From NCBI GenBank assembly GCA_035575235.1, contig DATLYA010000371.1, positions 1 to 45,219 on the forward strand: a DNA stretch of 45,219 bases, in the 5' to 3' direction. A program made the translations under genes and the position numbers. This stretch comes from SYOC01 sp035575235. GTDB taxonomy: Bacteria; Desulfobacterota; Binatia; Bin18. Positions within the stretch are counted from its first letter, which is position 1. Every line of letters begins with the position of its first letter. The notes beneath the pieces are model-generated. The model was given only the letters and a program-made list of their open reading frames with translations. It had not been told where the DNA came from and searched no databases. This document shows positions 31,186 to 39,578 of this stretch, piece by piece.

Positions 31186-32679
31186 TTAGTCTCCATCACC
31201 AATATGATACTTGGCGATCTTCGCGTACAATTTCTTCCGCGAGACGCCGAGGAGCTTTGCCGCTTGCAGCTTATTGCCGCCGGTCGAAACCAGCGCGCGG
31301 GTAATGAGGTCGCGCTCCGCTTCAGCGAATGACAGGGGACGGTGCGCGATCGGCCTTTCTTCCGAGCGGGCAGCCGCCGACGCCAGCGTAATCGCGACCG
31401 GCAGATCCGCACGGGTAATGTGCGCAGACTGCCCAAACGTGTAGGCGCTTTCAATCACGTTCATCAACTCACGGACATTGCCTGGCCACCGATACTGCGT
31501 GAGCACCGCTAAGGCGGTCGGTTCGATCTCTCGCCGTGAGACTTCCAGTCGTTCAGCAAAATAGGTGAGAAAGTAGTCCACCAGCAGTGGAATATCCTCA
31601 GGCCGCTCACGCAGCGGCGGCAGCACGATAGTATTGACGTTTAACCGATAGTATAGATCTTCCCGCAACTGGCCCTGGCGCACGGCGCCATGCGGGTCGC
31701 GATTGGTTGACGCAATAATCCGTACAGTGACGGGAATTTCTTTCACCGATCCCACAGGCCGGATGGCGCGCTCTTGTAAGACACGCAACAGTTTTGCCTG
31801 CGTATCAGGCGCCATCTCCGTCACTTCGTCAAGAAAGAGCGTGCCGCCGTCCGCTGCACGGAAGAGCCCCTGGTATTCTGTCGTGGCGCCGCTAAACGCG
31901 CCCCGCCGGTAGCCAAAGAGTTCGCTTTCGATCAGCTCGCGCGGCAGTGCTGAACAATTGACCGGCACGAACGGCGCGGCGCTACTCGCGCCCAGCTCAT
32001 GAATGGCGCGGGCGATCAACTCTTTCCCCGTCCCGCTCTCTCCGATGATCAGCACAGTCCCGCGTGAGGCGCCGGCGGCGCTGACTCGCTGGAACACCTC
32101 CCGCATCGCCGGGCTGTGGCCCACGATGCCATGAAAATGGTGACGGGCGCCGAGGTGCGGCGCCAGGCGCGCCACTTCTTGTTCCAGCGCCCGGGCGCGC
32201 GCCTGGGCGCGCGCTTGCGTCGCGCCAAAGTACGCCTCGGCCAACACCATCATGCGACAATGACTAAGCTTATCGAACGTGAGCAGCACGCTGACGCGCT
32301 CGGCGGGGGTCTGTTCTTCAGCCTCCTTTCCTTGCTCCAACACGACGCTACAGCTTTCCTCGAAGAGATGGAGAGAAGAGATCACTTCGCGGAAAGGCAC
32401 GCCCCGCTCAACCAGCCGCTCGCCCGACGTCCGTATGACCATCACGAATTGCTCCATGTCGCCACGCAGCAAATGGTTAACGGTTTGGACGAGATCGCGC
32501 CCGTACAGCGACAAAAACTCACGGCGCGAGAGGGTAGCCGCTTCGCCGAAATGAATCGTATACAGTTGATGCCAGCGGTCGAGCACCTCTTCATAGCGGT
32601 CGCGTAAGACGACCAAGATATCCCGCAGCCGGTCTATTTCTTCGTCCCACAGGAGGTGAAAGTATTGGGGCGGGCGCAT
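31186..32679 (-). CDS. Sigma-54-dependent transcriptional activator (enhancer-binding protein)
   Basis: 497 residues. N-terminal helical sensory domain (about 1-165) resembling the RsbRD/RsbU-type co-antagonist N-terminus (LYGRDLVQTVNHLLRGDMEQF, GVPFREVISSLHLFEE). AAA+ core 185-410: Walker A GESGTGKE (213-220), sigma-54 contact loop GAFSGA (260-265, canonical GAFTGA with Ser for Thr), Walker B LFLDEV (281-286), and arginine-finger region STNRDP to LYYRLNV. C-terminal Fis-type helix-turn-helix (about 455-490: ERDLITRALVSTGGNKLQAAKLLGVSRKKLYAKI). Cytoplasmic. The only enhancer-binding protein gene in the window and the natural candidate for reading the shared dyads. Start ATG 32679 lies close to AGGAGG of the flank. 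Confidence 0.93.
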   Translation of the reverse strand: MRPPQYFHLLWDEEIDRLRDILVVLRDRYEEVLDRWHQLYTIHFGEAATLSRREFLSLYGRDLVQTVNHLLRGDMEQFVMVIRTSGERLVERGVPFREVISSLHLFEESCSVVLEQGKEAEEQTPAERVSVLLTFDKLSHCRMMVLAEAYFGATQARAQARARALEQEVARLAPHLGARHHFHGIVGHSPAMREVFQRVSAAGASRGTVLIIGESGTGKELIARAIHELGASSAAPFVPVNCSALPRELIESELFGYRRGAFSGATTEYQGLFRAADGGTLFLDEVTEMAPDTQAKLLRVLQERAIRPVGSVKEIPVTVRIIASTNRDPHGAVRQGQLREDLYYRLNVNTIVLPPLRERPEDIPLLVDYFLTYFAERLEVSRREIEPTALAVLTQYRWPGNVRELMNVIESAYTFGQSAHITRADLPVAITLASAAARSEERPIAHRPLSFAEAERDLITRALVSTGGNKLQAAKLLGVSRKKLYAKIAKYHIGDGD

Positions 32680-33025
32680 ATCAGCTCACTACCCTCCCTA
32701 GCACATGAAATCGTGGATGATCAATGTTTCCCGAGCTATCAGTGCACCCTGGGTCAGATCTGCCCCGCAGGGACCTCTCTTTCGGCCATTTCTCATATTC
32801 CTGTGCTTGATCCGCGTCTCTTCAGCAAGACGAGTGCCGAGGGAATAGTCCAGCGCGGTATTACTCTTGCTGTTCTTTCCGGTCTAGGCATGCACAACCA
32901 ATGGAAATTGCTTCGTTTTACCAAGCTTTTGTGTGTCTGCGGGAATCGCGGCGTCGGATCCTTCTCAAAAACGAGAGAAAAGAGACAGAGATTTTCTAAG
33001 ACCTGCGAAAAGGAGTCTGAGAGCC
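32680..33025. other. Divergent intergenic region
   Basis: 346 bp between the sigma-54 activator (minus) and the ferritin-like gene (plus). I find no convincing ORF. A half-site TGTTTCC with CA at the right distance (32725-32741) resembles one arm of the shared dyad, but only 10 of 17 positions match, so autoregulation is merely possible. Confidence 0.3.
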
Positions 33026-33568
33026 ATGAACCCTCGCGTTTTGTTTGAACGTCTGGCCGACTTTGAGCGGCGTGTGCGTCATCTTTATCTCGGTCTGGGC
33101 GATCGCGTGACCTTTCCAGCCGAGATCCGTTTCTTTTGGGATTGTATGGCGGAAGACGAGCAGCAGCATCTCGCCATTTTGGAACGGTCCGTTGGCCTTC
33201 TCGACCTCATGGCGGCTCTCCCGCACGTGGATGCAGCGCAGCTTGACCGCGTCGAGGCGATAGTAAGGGCGGCGGAGGCGACCTTGAGCCAACCAGAAAT
33301 CAGCAGTGATGACGCCTTTCAACAAGCACTGCTCGTGGAAGGCTCAGAACTCAACCGTCTCGATGCAGCGTGGTTTGCAGGCTTTACTCCTCCCCTGCGC
33401 GTGCTCTTGCAAGCCATGACGCCTGAAGAAGACATCCATCTGCGTCGCCTGGTGGAAGCCGTGCAGGCGTACAGCAAGGATAAGGCGCTGCACCAGCAAG
33501 CGCTGGCGCTGTGGACGACGTATCAGCGCCAGCACCCCAGGACATTGAAGACACCTCTGGCGGAGTAG
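33026..33568 (+). CDS. Ferritin-like / rubrerythrin-type helical protein
   Basis: 180 residues from ATG 33026, with AAAGGAG at 33009-33015; the frame is open further upstream but the conserved part starts here. Mostly helical: FERLADFERRVRHLYLGL, then FFWDCMAEDEQQHLAILERSVGLL, an E-x-x-x-x-H pattern as in ferritin-like iron sites, and later EGSELNRLDAAW and MTPEEDIHLRRLVEAV (again E-x-x-H). Two acidic/His helices give the four-helix bundle its possible diiron site. Role (iron storage, peroxide reduction or sensing) unknown. Divergent from the sigma-54 activator. Confidence 0.72.
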   Translation: MNPRVLFERLADFERRVRHLYLGLGDRVTFPAEIRFFWDCMAEDEQQHLAILERSVGLLDLMAALPHVDAAQLDRVEAIVRAAEATLSQPEISSDDAFQQALLVEGSELNRLDAAWFAGFTPPLRVLLQAMTPEEDIHLRRLVEAVQAYSKDKALHQQALALWTTYQRQHPRTLKTPLAE

Positions 33569-33675
33569 GGGGAAGAGAGAGGCTGGAGCGCCTGAGCAGG
33601 TAGAATGGATAATGTGTAAAAATCTGGACTTTGTGAAACAGACAGTGGCAGGATCCCCCGCACCGCCTTCAGCAG

Positions 33676-33905
33676 GCCCCTCCCAGGAGGGTCCTCCTGA
33701 GCCCTTCGGCAAGCTCAGGATCAACTCCGCGCAGGCGCTCTGCGCAACCCGCGCTTCTTGGGCCTGCGGCCTCAGCATGACCACGCGGCTGCTGTCCGTG
33801 GCCTCTGCCTTTTCCTGACAGGTCCGACAGACAGATAATATTGTATTTATAACAAACGGTGGAGGCGGCTGAAATCGCCTGGGAGCCCGGGTTACCGGGC
33901 GTGGC
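33676..33905. repeat. Palindromic repeats between ferritin-like and oxidoreductase genes
   Basis: In the 476-bp gap (33569-34044) without a convincing gene: CCCTCC-CA-GGAGGG (33678-33691), TCCTGAGC with GCTCAGGA around CCTTCGGCAA (33695-33720), and a composite AGGCG...CGCCT (33863-33880) plus GCCCGG-GTTA-CCGGGC (33885-33900). The last pair resembles 22063-22100 in sequence and order. No T-tract. Confidence 0.6.
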
Positions 33906-34044
33906 GGCTTCAGCTCGATGCGTCAAAGACGAAAGCGGCCGCCTGTCTGTACGTCAGCAAATCGCGTGGTTCTCGCATGCCCCAGATGACCGGAGCACAA
34001 ATCCCGGATATGAGCCGCCTTCCCTTTCGTCGTGCTCTTGGCCG

Positions 34045-35010
34045 CTACCGCGCCGCGCCGGTTATTTCGTGCACGCCAGCCCAGTAGCGATCCACCTGCT
34101 CCTGAATCTGCCGTAAAGCAGTATCATTCCGCGTCGGCTCGAAGAGGTGGCGATACCGCCCCTGCCCCTGCAAGTACTCTTCTACCGGTCGATGTCGCCG
34201 CGGCACATAGGTGTGCGTCACGACACCGTCGACGGCCTCCTTCAGCGCAAAAACGCCCGTCTCGACCGCGAGCCGGGCGTAGTCGGCGGTCAATTCAGGA
34301 TCGTAGAGCCACCCGGTCGGACACGGCGCGTGAGCAAGAAAGAGTTTTGGTCCACGTAGTGTTTTTGCTTTGAGAAACTTATTGGTCAAATCGAGAGGAA
34401 ACCGCGGCGAGACCGTCGCCAGATACGCCGGGCGGTGCGCCCGCCAGATCTCAAACAGATCTTTCTTGCCGTGTTCCGTGCCCGCTCGCGCTCGCGCCCC
34501 TACCGGCGTTGTCGCTGTACGCACGCCGTAGGGCGTGGCGCTCGACATTTGCATGCCGGTGTTGCCGTACGATTCATTGTCGTAACAGAAGTACCAGAAG
34601 TCGAGCCCCCGAAAGATGGCTCCGGACGTGGCGGACAAGGCCATGTCATAGGTGCTGCCATCGCCCGCCACGACCACCACTTCTACGTTGTCCTCTGCCG
34701 CCAGCTTGCCGCGCGCGATCAGGACGTCCAACGCATCCCGCACTCCTTGTGCGCCGGCGGCGGCGCTCGCCATCGTCGTATAGAGCCAGGAGCCTTTGAA
34801 CGGCGTATACGGAAACGTCGCGAGCAAAGTGAAACACCCGGCAGCGTTGACAAAGACGGTTTTGGGGCCAAGAACTTTGGCCGCTAAGCGCAAAGCTTCG
34901 AGTCCGCCACAGCCGCCACAAATGGCTGTCCCCGGCAGGATGAACTCCTCCCGTGCGATCTGCTTGAGCGTCTTAATGGTTTCCAGCTCTGGGCTAGTCG
35001 GCGAGGTCAT
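34045..35010 (-). CDS. 2-oxoacid:ferredoxin oxidoreductase, beta (TPP-binding) subunit
   Basis: 321 residues. CGGCGGLEALRLAAKVL near the N-terminus supplies cysteines of the Fe-S cluster region; GDGSTYDMALSATSG followed by YDNESYGNTGMQMSSATPYG is the thiamine-diphosphate/Mg motif (GDG...N) with the NTGxQ signature of pyruvate/2-oxoisovalerate ferredoxin oxidoreductases; ATVSPRFPLDLTNKF and APCPTGW follow. It decarboxylates a 2-oxoacid to acyl-CoA and reduces ferredoxin; oxygen-sensitive in most known enzymes. Overlaps the alpha gene by 4 bp (ATGA). Substrate (pyruvate or branched-chain) undecided. Confidence 0.9.
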   Translation of the reverse strand: MTSPTSPELETIKTLKQIAREEFILPGTAICGGCGGLEALRLAAKVLGPKTVFVNAAGCFTLLATFPYTPFKGSWLYTTMASAAAGAQGVRDALDVLIARGKLAAEDNVEVVVVAGDGSTYDMALSATSGAIFRGLDFWYFCYDNESYGNTGMQMSSATPYGVRTATTPVGARARAGTEHGKKDLFEIWRAHRPAYLATVSPRFPLDLTNKFLKAKTLRGPKLFLAHAPCPTGWLYDPELTADYARLAVETGVFALKEAVDGVVTHTYVPRRHRPVEEYLQGQGRYRHLFEPTRNDTALRQIQEQVDRYWAGVHEITGAAR

Positions 35011-36239
35011 GGCGTCATCTCCTTCCCGGCGATCCGCAACAATGTACGAGTGCGTTCGTACTCCGGTTTGGTATAGAGGAGGAGTGGACTGGCGACGCGC
35101 TCTCCTGCTGCTGCGCGTTCGAGGTTGTGCAGCACTGCTTCGAATTCTCCATCCGAAATGTCTTTTCCGCCGAGCCCGCCAATGACGCTGAGCAGCGGCG
35201 GTCGTTGCGTTTCGTGATACAGCGCGGCGACAATCTCAGGGTAGAAAATCCCCCCCTGTCCCGGCGCCAGGTTCTGATCAAGAATGGCGACCGCTCTACG
35301 GCCGGCCAGCGTCGCGGCAATCGCCTCGGCTGGGAACGGTCGCACGACGCGGAGCCGGAGCAGCCCAATTTTGATCCCGCGCGCCCGCCAGCGTTGCACC
35401 GCAGCTTTCCCTTTGGTGGCGAACGCGTTGGACATCACCAGGACATAGTCGGCATCGTCAAGTTGAAAAGAGTCGAGCAGATCGTACCGCCGACCAAACC
35501 GCGCGGCAAATTCCTCGGCGATGGCGTGATGTACAGTCAGCGCATTCTCGTGCGCGCGATGTTGTTGGTAGCGAAAGTAACTGTAAGGGGACCCGCCAAG
35601 CACGGCCGTCCCCTGCGCCATGGGCTTGTCGCCGCGAATATAGGCGTGCCGCGGACGATAAGGAGGTAAGAACTCGGCTGCCGCCTCCGGCGGCGGCAAT
35701 GTCACCGGCTCGCGGGTAAACGATAAGGTGAAACCATCAAGATTGACCAGCACGGGCAGCATGACCCGTTCGTCTTCAGCGAGCCGATACGCCATGAGAA
35801 TCGAGTCAACAATCTCCTGACACGTCTCGGTGTGGATTTGCAAGAAACCGGTATCCCGCGCCGCGAGGATATCATTATGGTCAGCTTCCAGGGTGATGGG
35901 CGAAGCGAGCGCACGCGACACATTGACGAGGACGAGCGGGACCCGCCAGCCGGCGACGGTGTAGAGGACTTCAAAGCCGTACAGCAGCCCCTGACTGGAC
36001 GTGGCGGTAAAGACGCGGGCGCCGGCCGCCGCCGCCGCGCCGGCGGCAGTCAGCATGGAGTGTTCAGAATCCATGGTGACAAAACGTGCAGGCATGTCGC
36101 CATTCGTGGCCCATTGGGCCAGCAGTTCGATAATCTCTGTCTGCGGCGTGATAGGGAAGGCAGGAATGTAATCCACATCGGCCAGTCGCGCTCCCCAAGC
36201 GGCGGCGGCATTGCCGGTGAGCAGTTGTCCGCGCGTCAT
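35007..36239 (-). CDS. 2-oxoacid:ferredoxin oxidoreductase, alpha subunit
   Basis: 410 residues from ATG 36239, preceded by AAGGAGGAG. Substrate and TPP domain: GNAAAAWGARLADVDYIPAFPITPQTEIIELL carries the PITPxTxI motif; FVTMDSEHSMLTAAGAAAAAGARVFTATSSQG and LEADHNDILAARDTGFLQIH follow, then a C-terminal Rossmann-like domain with VVRPFPAEAI. Overlaps the beta and gamma-delta genes by 4 bp on each side, indicating one translation-coupled operon in the order gamma-delta, alpha, beta. Confidence 0.92.
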   Translation of the reverse strand: MTRGQLLTGNAAAAWGARLADVDYIPAFPITPQTEIIELLAQWATNGDMPARFVTMDSEHSMLTAAGAAAAAGARVFTATSSQGLLYGFEVLYTVAGWRVPLVLVNVSRALASPITLEADHNDILAARDTGFLQIHTETCQEIVDSILMAYRLAEDERVMLPVLVNLDGFTLSFTREPVTLPPPEAAAEFLPPYRPRHAYIRGDKPMAQGTAVLGGSPYSYFRYQQHRAHENALTVHHAIAEEFAARFGRRYDLLDSFQLDDADYVLVMSNAFATKGKAAVQRWRARGIKIGLLRLRVVRPFPAEAIAATLAGRRAVAILDQNLAPGQGGIFYPEIVAALYHETQRPPLLSVIGGLGGKDISDGEFEAVLHNLERAAAGERVASPLLLYTKPEYERTRTLLRIAGKEMTP

Positions 36240-37135
36240 CGCTCCTCCTTTTCCACTGTAAAAGCATGTGTCGGGCATTCGTGTACGCAGAGCAAGCACC
36301 CTTTACACTCGTCGTAGTCCACCACAGGATAATCATGGGCGTCGAGTGTAATCGCCGCTTCCGGACAGCGGACGAAACAGATCCAACATCGGGTGCAGAG
36401 TTCTGGATGCAAAACAGGCCGGAATTGCCGCCAATTACCGGTTTTGCGCGCCGGGCTGTTGCCGATCGCGTAGATGCTGGGAGCCGCCAGAGACGGCGGG
36501 TCAAACGTCACATCGACCAACGTCGCGCTTTCAACAGGACTTGTGCCGGAGCGTTCTTGCACAACCGGCCACGCCCCTGCGCGAGCATATGCCGCCCGCG
36601 CCAGAGTCATGTTCTGATGCCGCTGCGTATCTGAGAGATGGGCGGAAAGTTCGTCTTCTACGCCGGCAAGGGCATCAGCCAATGACAACCCAATTAGGTG
36701 AGCCGCCGCCACACCCAAAGCAACGCTCAGGCTAGCCAGGGACTGTGTCGCGTTGACCGCCATGGTGGTGAAATCGGCGGTGAGAACGCGCCCAACAACG
36801 GAAGCCGCACCGTGTTGTAGAGCCGTTGCTTCATTTGTCGAATTGAGAAGGATGATGGTCTGTACATCACAACCTGAGAGAGGTTGCGCCGTCGGATCGG
36901 CTAACAAGGTCTCATCGGCAATCACCACAAGGTCTGGGATGGCGATCGCGCCGCGCTCGCGGATCGGCTCGCGCGCCAGGCGGGTAAAGGCGCTCATCGG
37001 AGCGCCGCGGCGCTCGGCGCCGTACACGGGAGAATCCTGTACGACAAAGCCGGCATGAAAACCAGCCGAGCTGAGTATGCGACTCGCGGTTTTCATGCCT
37101 TGTCCCCCACGGCCGTGGAAACGAATTCGTAGCAT
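36236..37135 (-). CDS. 2-oxoacid:ferredoxin oxidoreductase, fused gamma-delta subunit
   Basis: 299 residues from ATG 37135 (GAAAGAGGG upstream). The gamma half starts MLRIRFHGRGGQGMKTASRIL (GRGGQG is the CoA-binding signature), with GAERRGAPMSAF and LVVIADETLL. The C-terminal delta half carries two [4Fe-4S] motifs, CTRCWICFVRCP and CKGCLLCVHECP, that pass electrons to ferredoxin. In many organisms gamma and delta are separate genes; here they are fused. The linker (about 185-215) is unlike either half. First gene of the operon; the frame is open far upstream but without homology. Confidence 0.92.
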   Translation of the reverse strand: MLRIRFHGRGGQGMKTASRILSSAGFHAGFVVQDSPVYGAERRGAPMSAFTRLAREPIRERGAIAIPDLVVIADETLLADPTAQPLSGCDVQTIILLNSTNEATALQHGAASVVGRVLTADFTTMAVNATQSLASLSVALGVAAAHLIGLSLADALAGVEDELSAHLSDTQRHQNMTLARAAYARAGAWPVVQERSGTSPVESATLVDVTFDPPSLAAPSIYAIGNSPARKTGNWRQFRPVLHPELCTRCWICFVRCPEAAITLDAHDYPVVDYDECKGCLLCVHECPTHAFTVEKEER

Positions 37136-37145
37136 ACCCTCTTTC

Positions 37146-37161
37146 AGCGAGAAGCATGCCG
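37146..37161 (-). promoter_or_regulatory. Sigma-54-like element at the start of the oxidoreductase operon
   Basis: Minus strand CGGCATGCTTCTCGCT differs from the 21722 and 28007 promoters at two positions and keeps GG-N10-GC. It lies so close to ATG 37135 that transcription would begin on or next to the start codon (leaderless). No dyad of the shared type is at the usual distance, so it may be chance. Confidence 0.3.
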
Positions 37162-37320
37162 CTGCGTAAGCAGCGAATGCCGCCTTTTTTGGGCCATTCA
37201 TTCGCAAAAGTGGGAGAGCGAGGAGTGCTCTCTCTTCTCTTTGAGAAAAAGAAGATTTTACCAGAGTGAATTTTCTGGCGTTCACCCGACTGCAAGATGC
37301 TCGATATCCCGCCCGACGTT

Positions 37321-37401
37321 CAAAGACCGCGCCGGTCTTTGCAATGCCAGGAAACAACAAGCAGGGGTTTTCCTGCCCGTCGGAACAGTTGTTGTTTTCC
37401 T
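37321..37401. repeat. Nested inverted repeats between oxidoreductase and CBS genes
   Basis: Two structures in the divergent 328-bp gap. CAAAGACC-GCGCC-GGTCTTTG (37321-37341) is a perfect 8-bp stem. AGGAAACAACAA (37349-37360) pairs imperfectly with TTGTTGTTTTCCT (37389-37401) and encloses GCAGG...CCTGC (37361-37376). Position between divergent promoters suggests regulatory sites rather than terminators. Confidence 0.55.
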
Positions 37402-37463
37402 GAGTCCTTCGCATACTCTCCCCTGGCATGGCGCATGCTCTGTCCTATCAGAGGGACCTATAT

Positions 37464-37913
37464 ATGGTAGACTTCAGTGTGCGTCCGTGGATAAACGGCG
37501 CCCCTCTCACTATCGGCCCCAAAGAGAACCTCCAGCGCGCCCAGGCCCTTCTGCGCTCGGGCAACGTGCGAGAACTGCTCGTGGTCGACGAGGGTAAACT
37601 GATCGGGATGCTGAACGAACACGATATCTGGACCCGCTGTCCCACGAGCGTCGTGGTATTAGAAGAACAACAGGCGAACGAGCTGCTCGCCCACATTCGC
37701 GTTGGCGGCGTGATGATCCTTCATCCCCCGGTGGTGACGCCCGATACTTCCCTACGTGAGGCCATTCAGTTATTAGCTGACTCTGCGCGACATGGCTTAC
37801 CTGTAGTGGAAAACGGGGTGGTGGTCGGGATACTTACCGAAGAACGCACCCTACAAGCCATTGCTACGGTATTGAGCGAGCTCGAACACTCTACTGCCAG
37901 GCAGCAAGAGTGA
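37464..37913 (+). CDS. CBS-domain pair protein
   Basis: 149 residues from ATG 37464, chosen for GAGGG at 37451-37455; an ATG at 37428 is in frame. Two CBS motifs: GPKENLQRAQALLRSGNVRELLVVDEGKLIGMLNEHDIW and VTPDTSLREAIQLLADSARHGLPVVENGVVVGILTEERTL. Bateman-type modules bind adenylates (AMP, ATP, SAM) and act as energy sensors. Stands 45 bp before a universal stress protein gene and probably belongs with it. A second CBS gene lies at 41274. Its binding partner is unknown. Confidence 0.9.
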   Translation: MVDFSVRPWINGAPLTIGPKENLQRAQALLRSGNVRELLVVDEGKLIGMLNEHDIWTRCPTSVVVLEEQQANELLAHIRVGGVMILHPPVVTPDTSLREAIQLLADSARHGLPVVENGVVVGILTEERTLQAIATVLSELEHSTARQQE

Positions 37914-37958
37914 AGGGCGGGGCGATACGGAGAACAGCGTCACGAAAGGGAGCTTCCC

Positions 37959-38858
37959 ATGAGTCAACTCAGTCGAATCGTTGTCGGGTTTACGCCTACG
38001 CCTGATGGTGAACGAGCCGTGCGCGTTGCGCTTGCATTGGCCGTGCCAGCACGGGCCAGACTTTATCTCTTGCACGTCGTCGAGCCCTATCCCGTGTACG
38101 TCAAGATGCGCTTTCCCACCACCCCGACGCAAACCCTGCTCGAAGAAATCATAAAGAAAATGCGCACGCAACTCACCGAACGGGTCCACGGCTCAGAGTT
38201 CTCTCAGGTACAAGCTGAGGTGGACGTACGCAGTGGCAAGCCCTTTGTCGAGTTAATCTCCGTCTGCAGACAGTGGAAAGGCGACCTGATCGTTGTCGGC
38301 GCTTCTGAACGCGGCGAGGGGCGTTTTCTCGGCAGCACGAGTGAGCGGCTCCTACGCAAGTCTCCCGCGCCTGTGCTGGTCGCCAGGCGCGATCTGAGCG
38401 TGGGACCGAAAACCATTTTGATTCCGGTGGATTTCTCCACCTGTGCGAAACAAGCCGCCCAGGAAGCGCTCGCGCTCATACGCGGGTATGGCGGTCGCGC
38501 CGTTTTTTTGCACGTGCTGGACATCCAATACATCTACCCGGCCGCGTACGGCGCAGACCCGGGCTTGATCCCACCTGTCACGCCAGAAGAGCTGGAGCCG
38601 GACTGGCAGGAATTTCTGCAGGACTTGCCGCTCGGCGGCGGGCTCCTGTGGGAAAAACAGACGCGCGAGGGTCGTGCGGCGCAAACCATCGCCGACGCAG
38701 CGCTCGAAGTTGGAGCAGATTTAATCGTCATCGGCACTCATGGCCGTACAGGCATTGCGCATCTGTTGCTGGGCAGCGTAGCCGAACAGGTCTTGCGCCT
38801 GGCCCCGTGCTCGGTGCTTACCGTGCGCCCGGAGGCGTTTCAGTTTGAGCTGCCTTAA
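37959..38858 (+). CDS. Tandem-domain universal stress protein (UspA family)
   Basis: 299 residues from ATG 37959 with AAAGGGAG upstream. Two Usp domains in tandem: residues about 1-145 and 146-296. ATP-binding signatures G-x2-G-x9-G-S/T are visible as GASERGEGRFLGSTSERLL (first) and GTHGRTGIAHLLLGSVAEQVL (second). The proteins are cytoplasmic nucleotide-binding stress factors. Part of a stress-flavoured cluster with the CBS, Hsp20 and coiled-coil genes. Confidence 0.93.
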   Translation: MSQLSRIVVGFTPTPDGERAVRVALALAVPARARLYLLHVVEPYPVYVKMRFPTTPTQTLLEEIIKKMRTQLTERVHGSEFSQVQAEVDVRSGKPFVELISVCRQWKGDLIVVGASERGEGRFLGSTSERLLRKSPAPVLVARRDLSVGPKTILIPVDFSTCAKQAAQEALALIRGYGGRAVFLHVLDIQYIYPAAYGADPGLIPPVTPEELEPDWQEFLQDLPLGGGLLWEKQTREGRAAQTIADAALEVGADLIVIGTHGRTGIAHLLLGSVAEQVLRLAPCSVLTVRPEAFQFELP

Positions 38859-38942
38859 CTTTGCATGTGAACGCGACAACTCCCCCTGGATTATCACTAA
38901 GGGGCTGATTTCCTTGAGCGCGCAACGCATCAGCAGCATCGA

Positions 38943-39374
38943 CTATTGCTCTTGCAGCGATTGTAAATAGTAGACAAGCGCCAAGATCTGCCCGCGCACC
39001 TGGGTGTGCCGCATGGCGTCACTGCCTGCATCCAGGCGAAACTCATCGCCCCAGATCGGCATCTCCCGCACGCCATGCCCTTTGACCTCCTCGCGCCCGT
39101 CAATGACCCGGTACACTTTCCAGAATGGAAACTTCCCGCCGTTGCGCTTGCTTAACTGTGTAAGGTCCGCCGCAGGTACGGATAAAAGTCCGAACGTCGC
39201 CATCGGTCCGTCGCCTTTCGCCGCCTGACCATGACACACCATACAATTGTCTTCGTAGAACGGTTTTCCAGCCGCTGCCACATCCTGTTCCTGCGCGACT
39301 GCGCCGTCAGGCGTCGCCCACATCGACACCGCTCCCACCAACACTGCCAGACGGGTCCATCTCTTTACACCCAT
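38943..39374 (-). CDS. Exported monoheme cytochrome c
   Basis: 143 residues with signal peptide MGVKRWTRLAVLVGAVSMWATPDGAVAQ and heme site CMVCHG (about 46) in FYEDNCMVCHGQAAKGDGPM. GGKFPFWKVYRVIDGREEVKGHG and REMPIWGDEFR (axial Met) form a conserved block that recurs in the cytochrome at 41863-42309 (FPFWEVYRIIDGRQPVKGHS, DMPIWGDLF), so the two are paralogues. Periplasmic. Oriented opposite to its Usp neighbour. Confidence 0.9.
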   Translation of the reverse strand: MGVKRWTRLAVLVGAVSMWATPDGAVAQEQDVAAAGKPFYEDNCMVCHGQAAKGDGPMATFGLLSVPAADLTQLSKRNGGKFPFWKVYRVIDGREEVKGHGVREMPIWGDEFRLDAGSDAMRHTQVRGQILALVYYLQSLQEQ

Positions 39375-39521
39375 CTTTTTCTCCTTTCCTCAGTGTGGAG
39401 GGCGTGCGGGGCGCGCCAGCGCCCCGGCGCGTTGGACATGTCCTACGGTAGCGCCGCTTCGCCCTTCCCAAGAACAGGTCGCATCTAAGTGAAAATCGCT
39501 AGAGCTTATCAGTCTTCATCA

Positions 39522-39558
39522 GGTGAGCCCGGCGTTTGATCGCCGGATGGGAATCACC
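39522..39558. terminator. Hairpin downstream of hsp20
   Basis: CCGGCG-TTTGAT-CGCCGG (39529-39546) inside an outer GGTGA (39522-39526)/TCACC (39554-39558). It lies 20 bp after the Hsp20 stop on the minus strand. No uninterrupted T-tract follows on the minus strand, so terminator function is likely but not proven. Confidence 0.5.
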
Positions 39559-39578
39559 CCTTGCCTCTAGTCTCGTCC

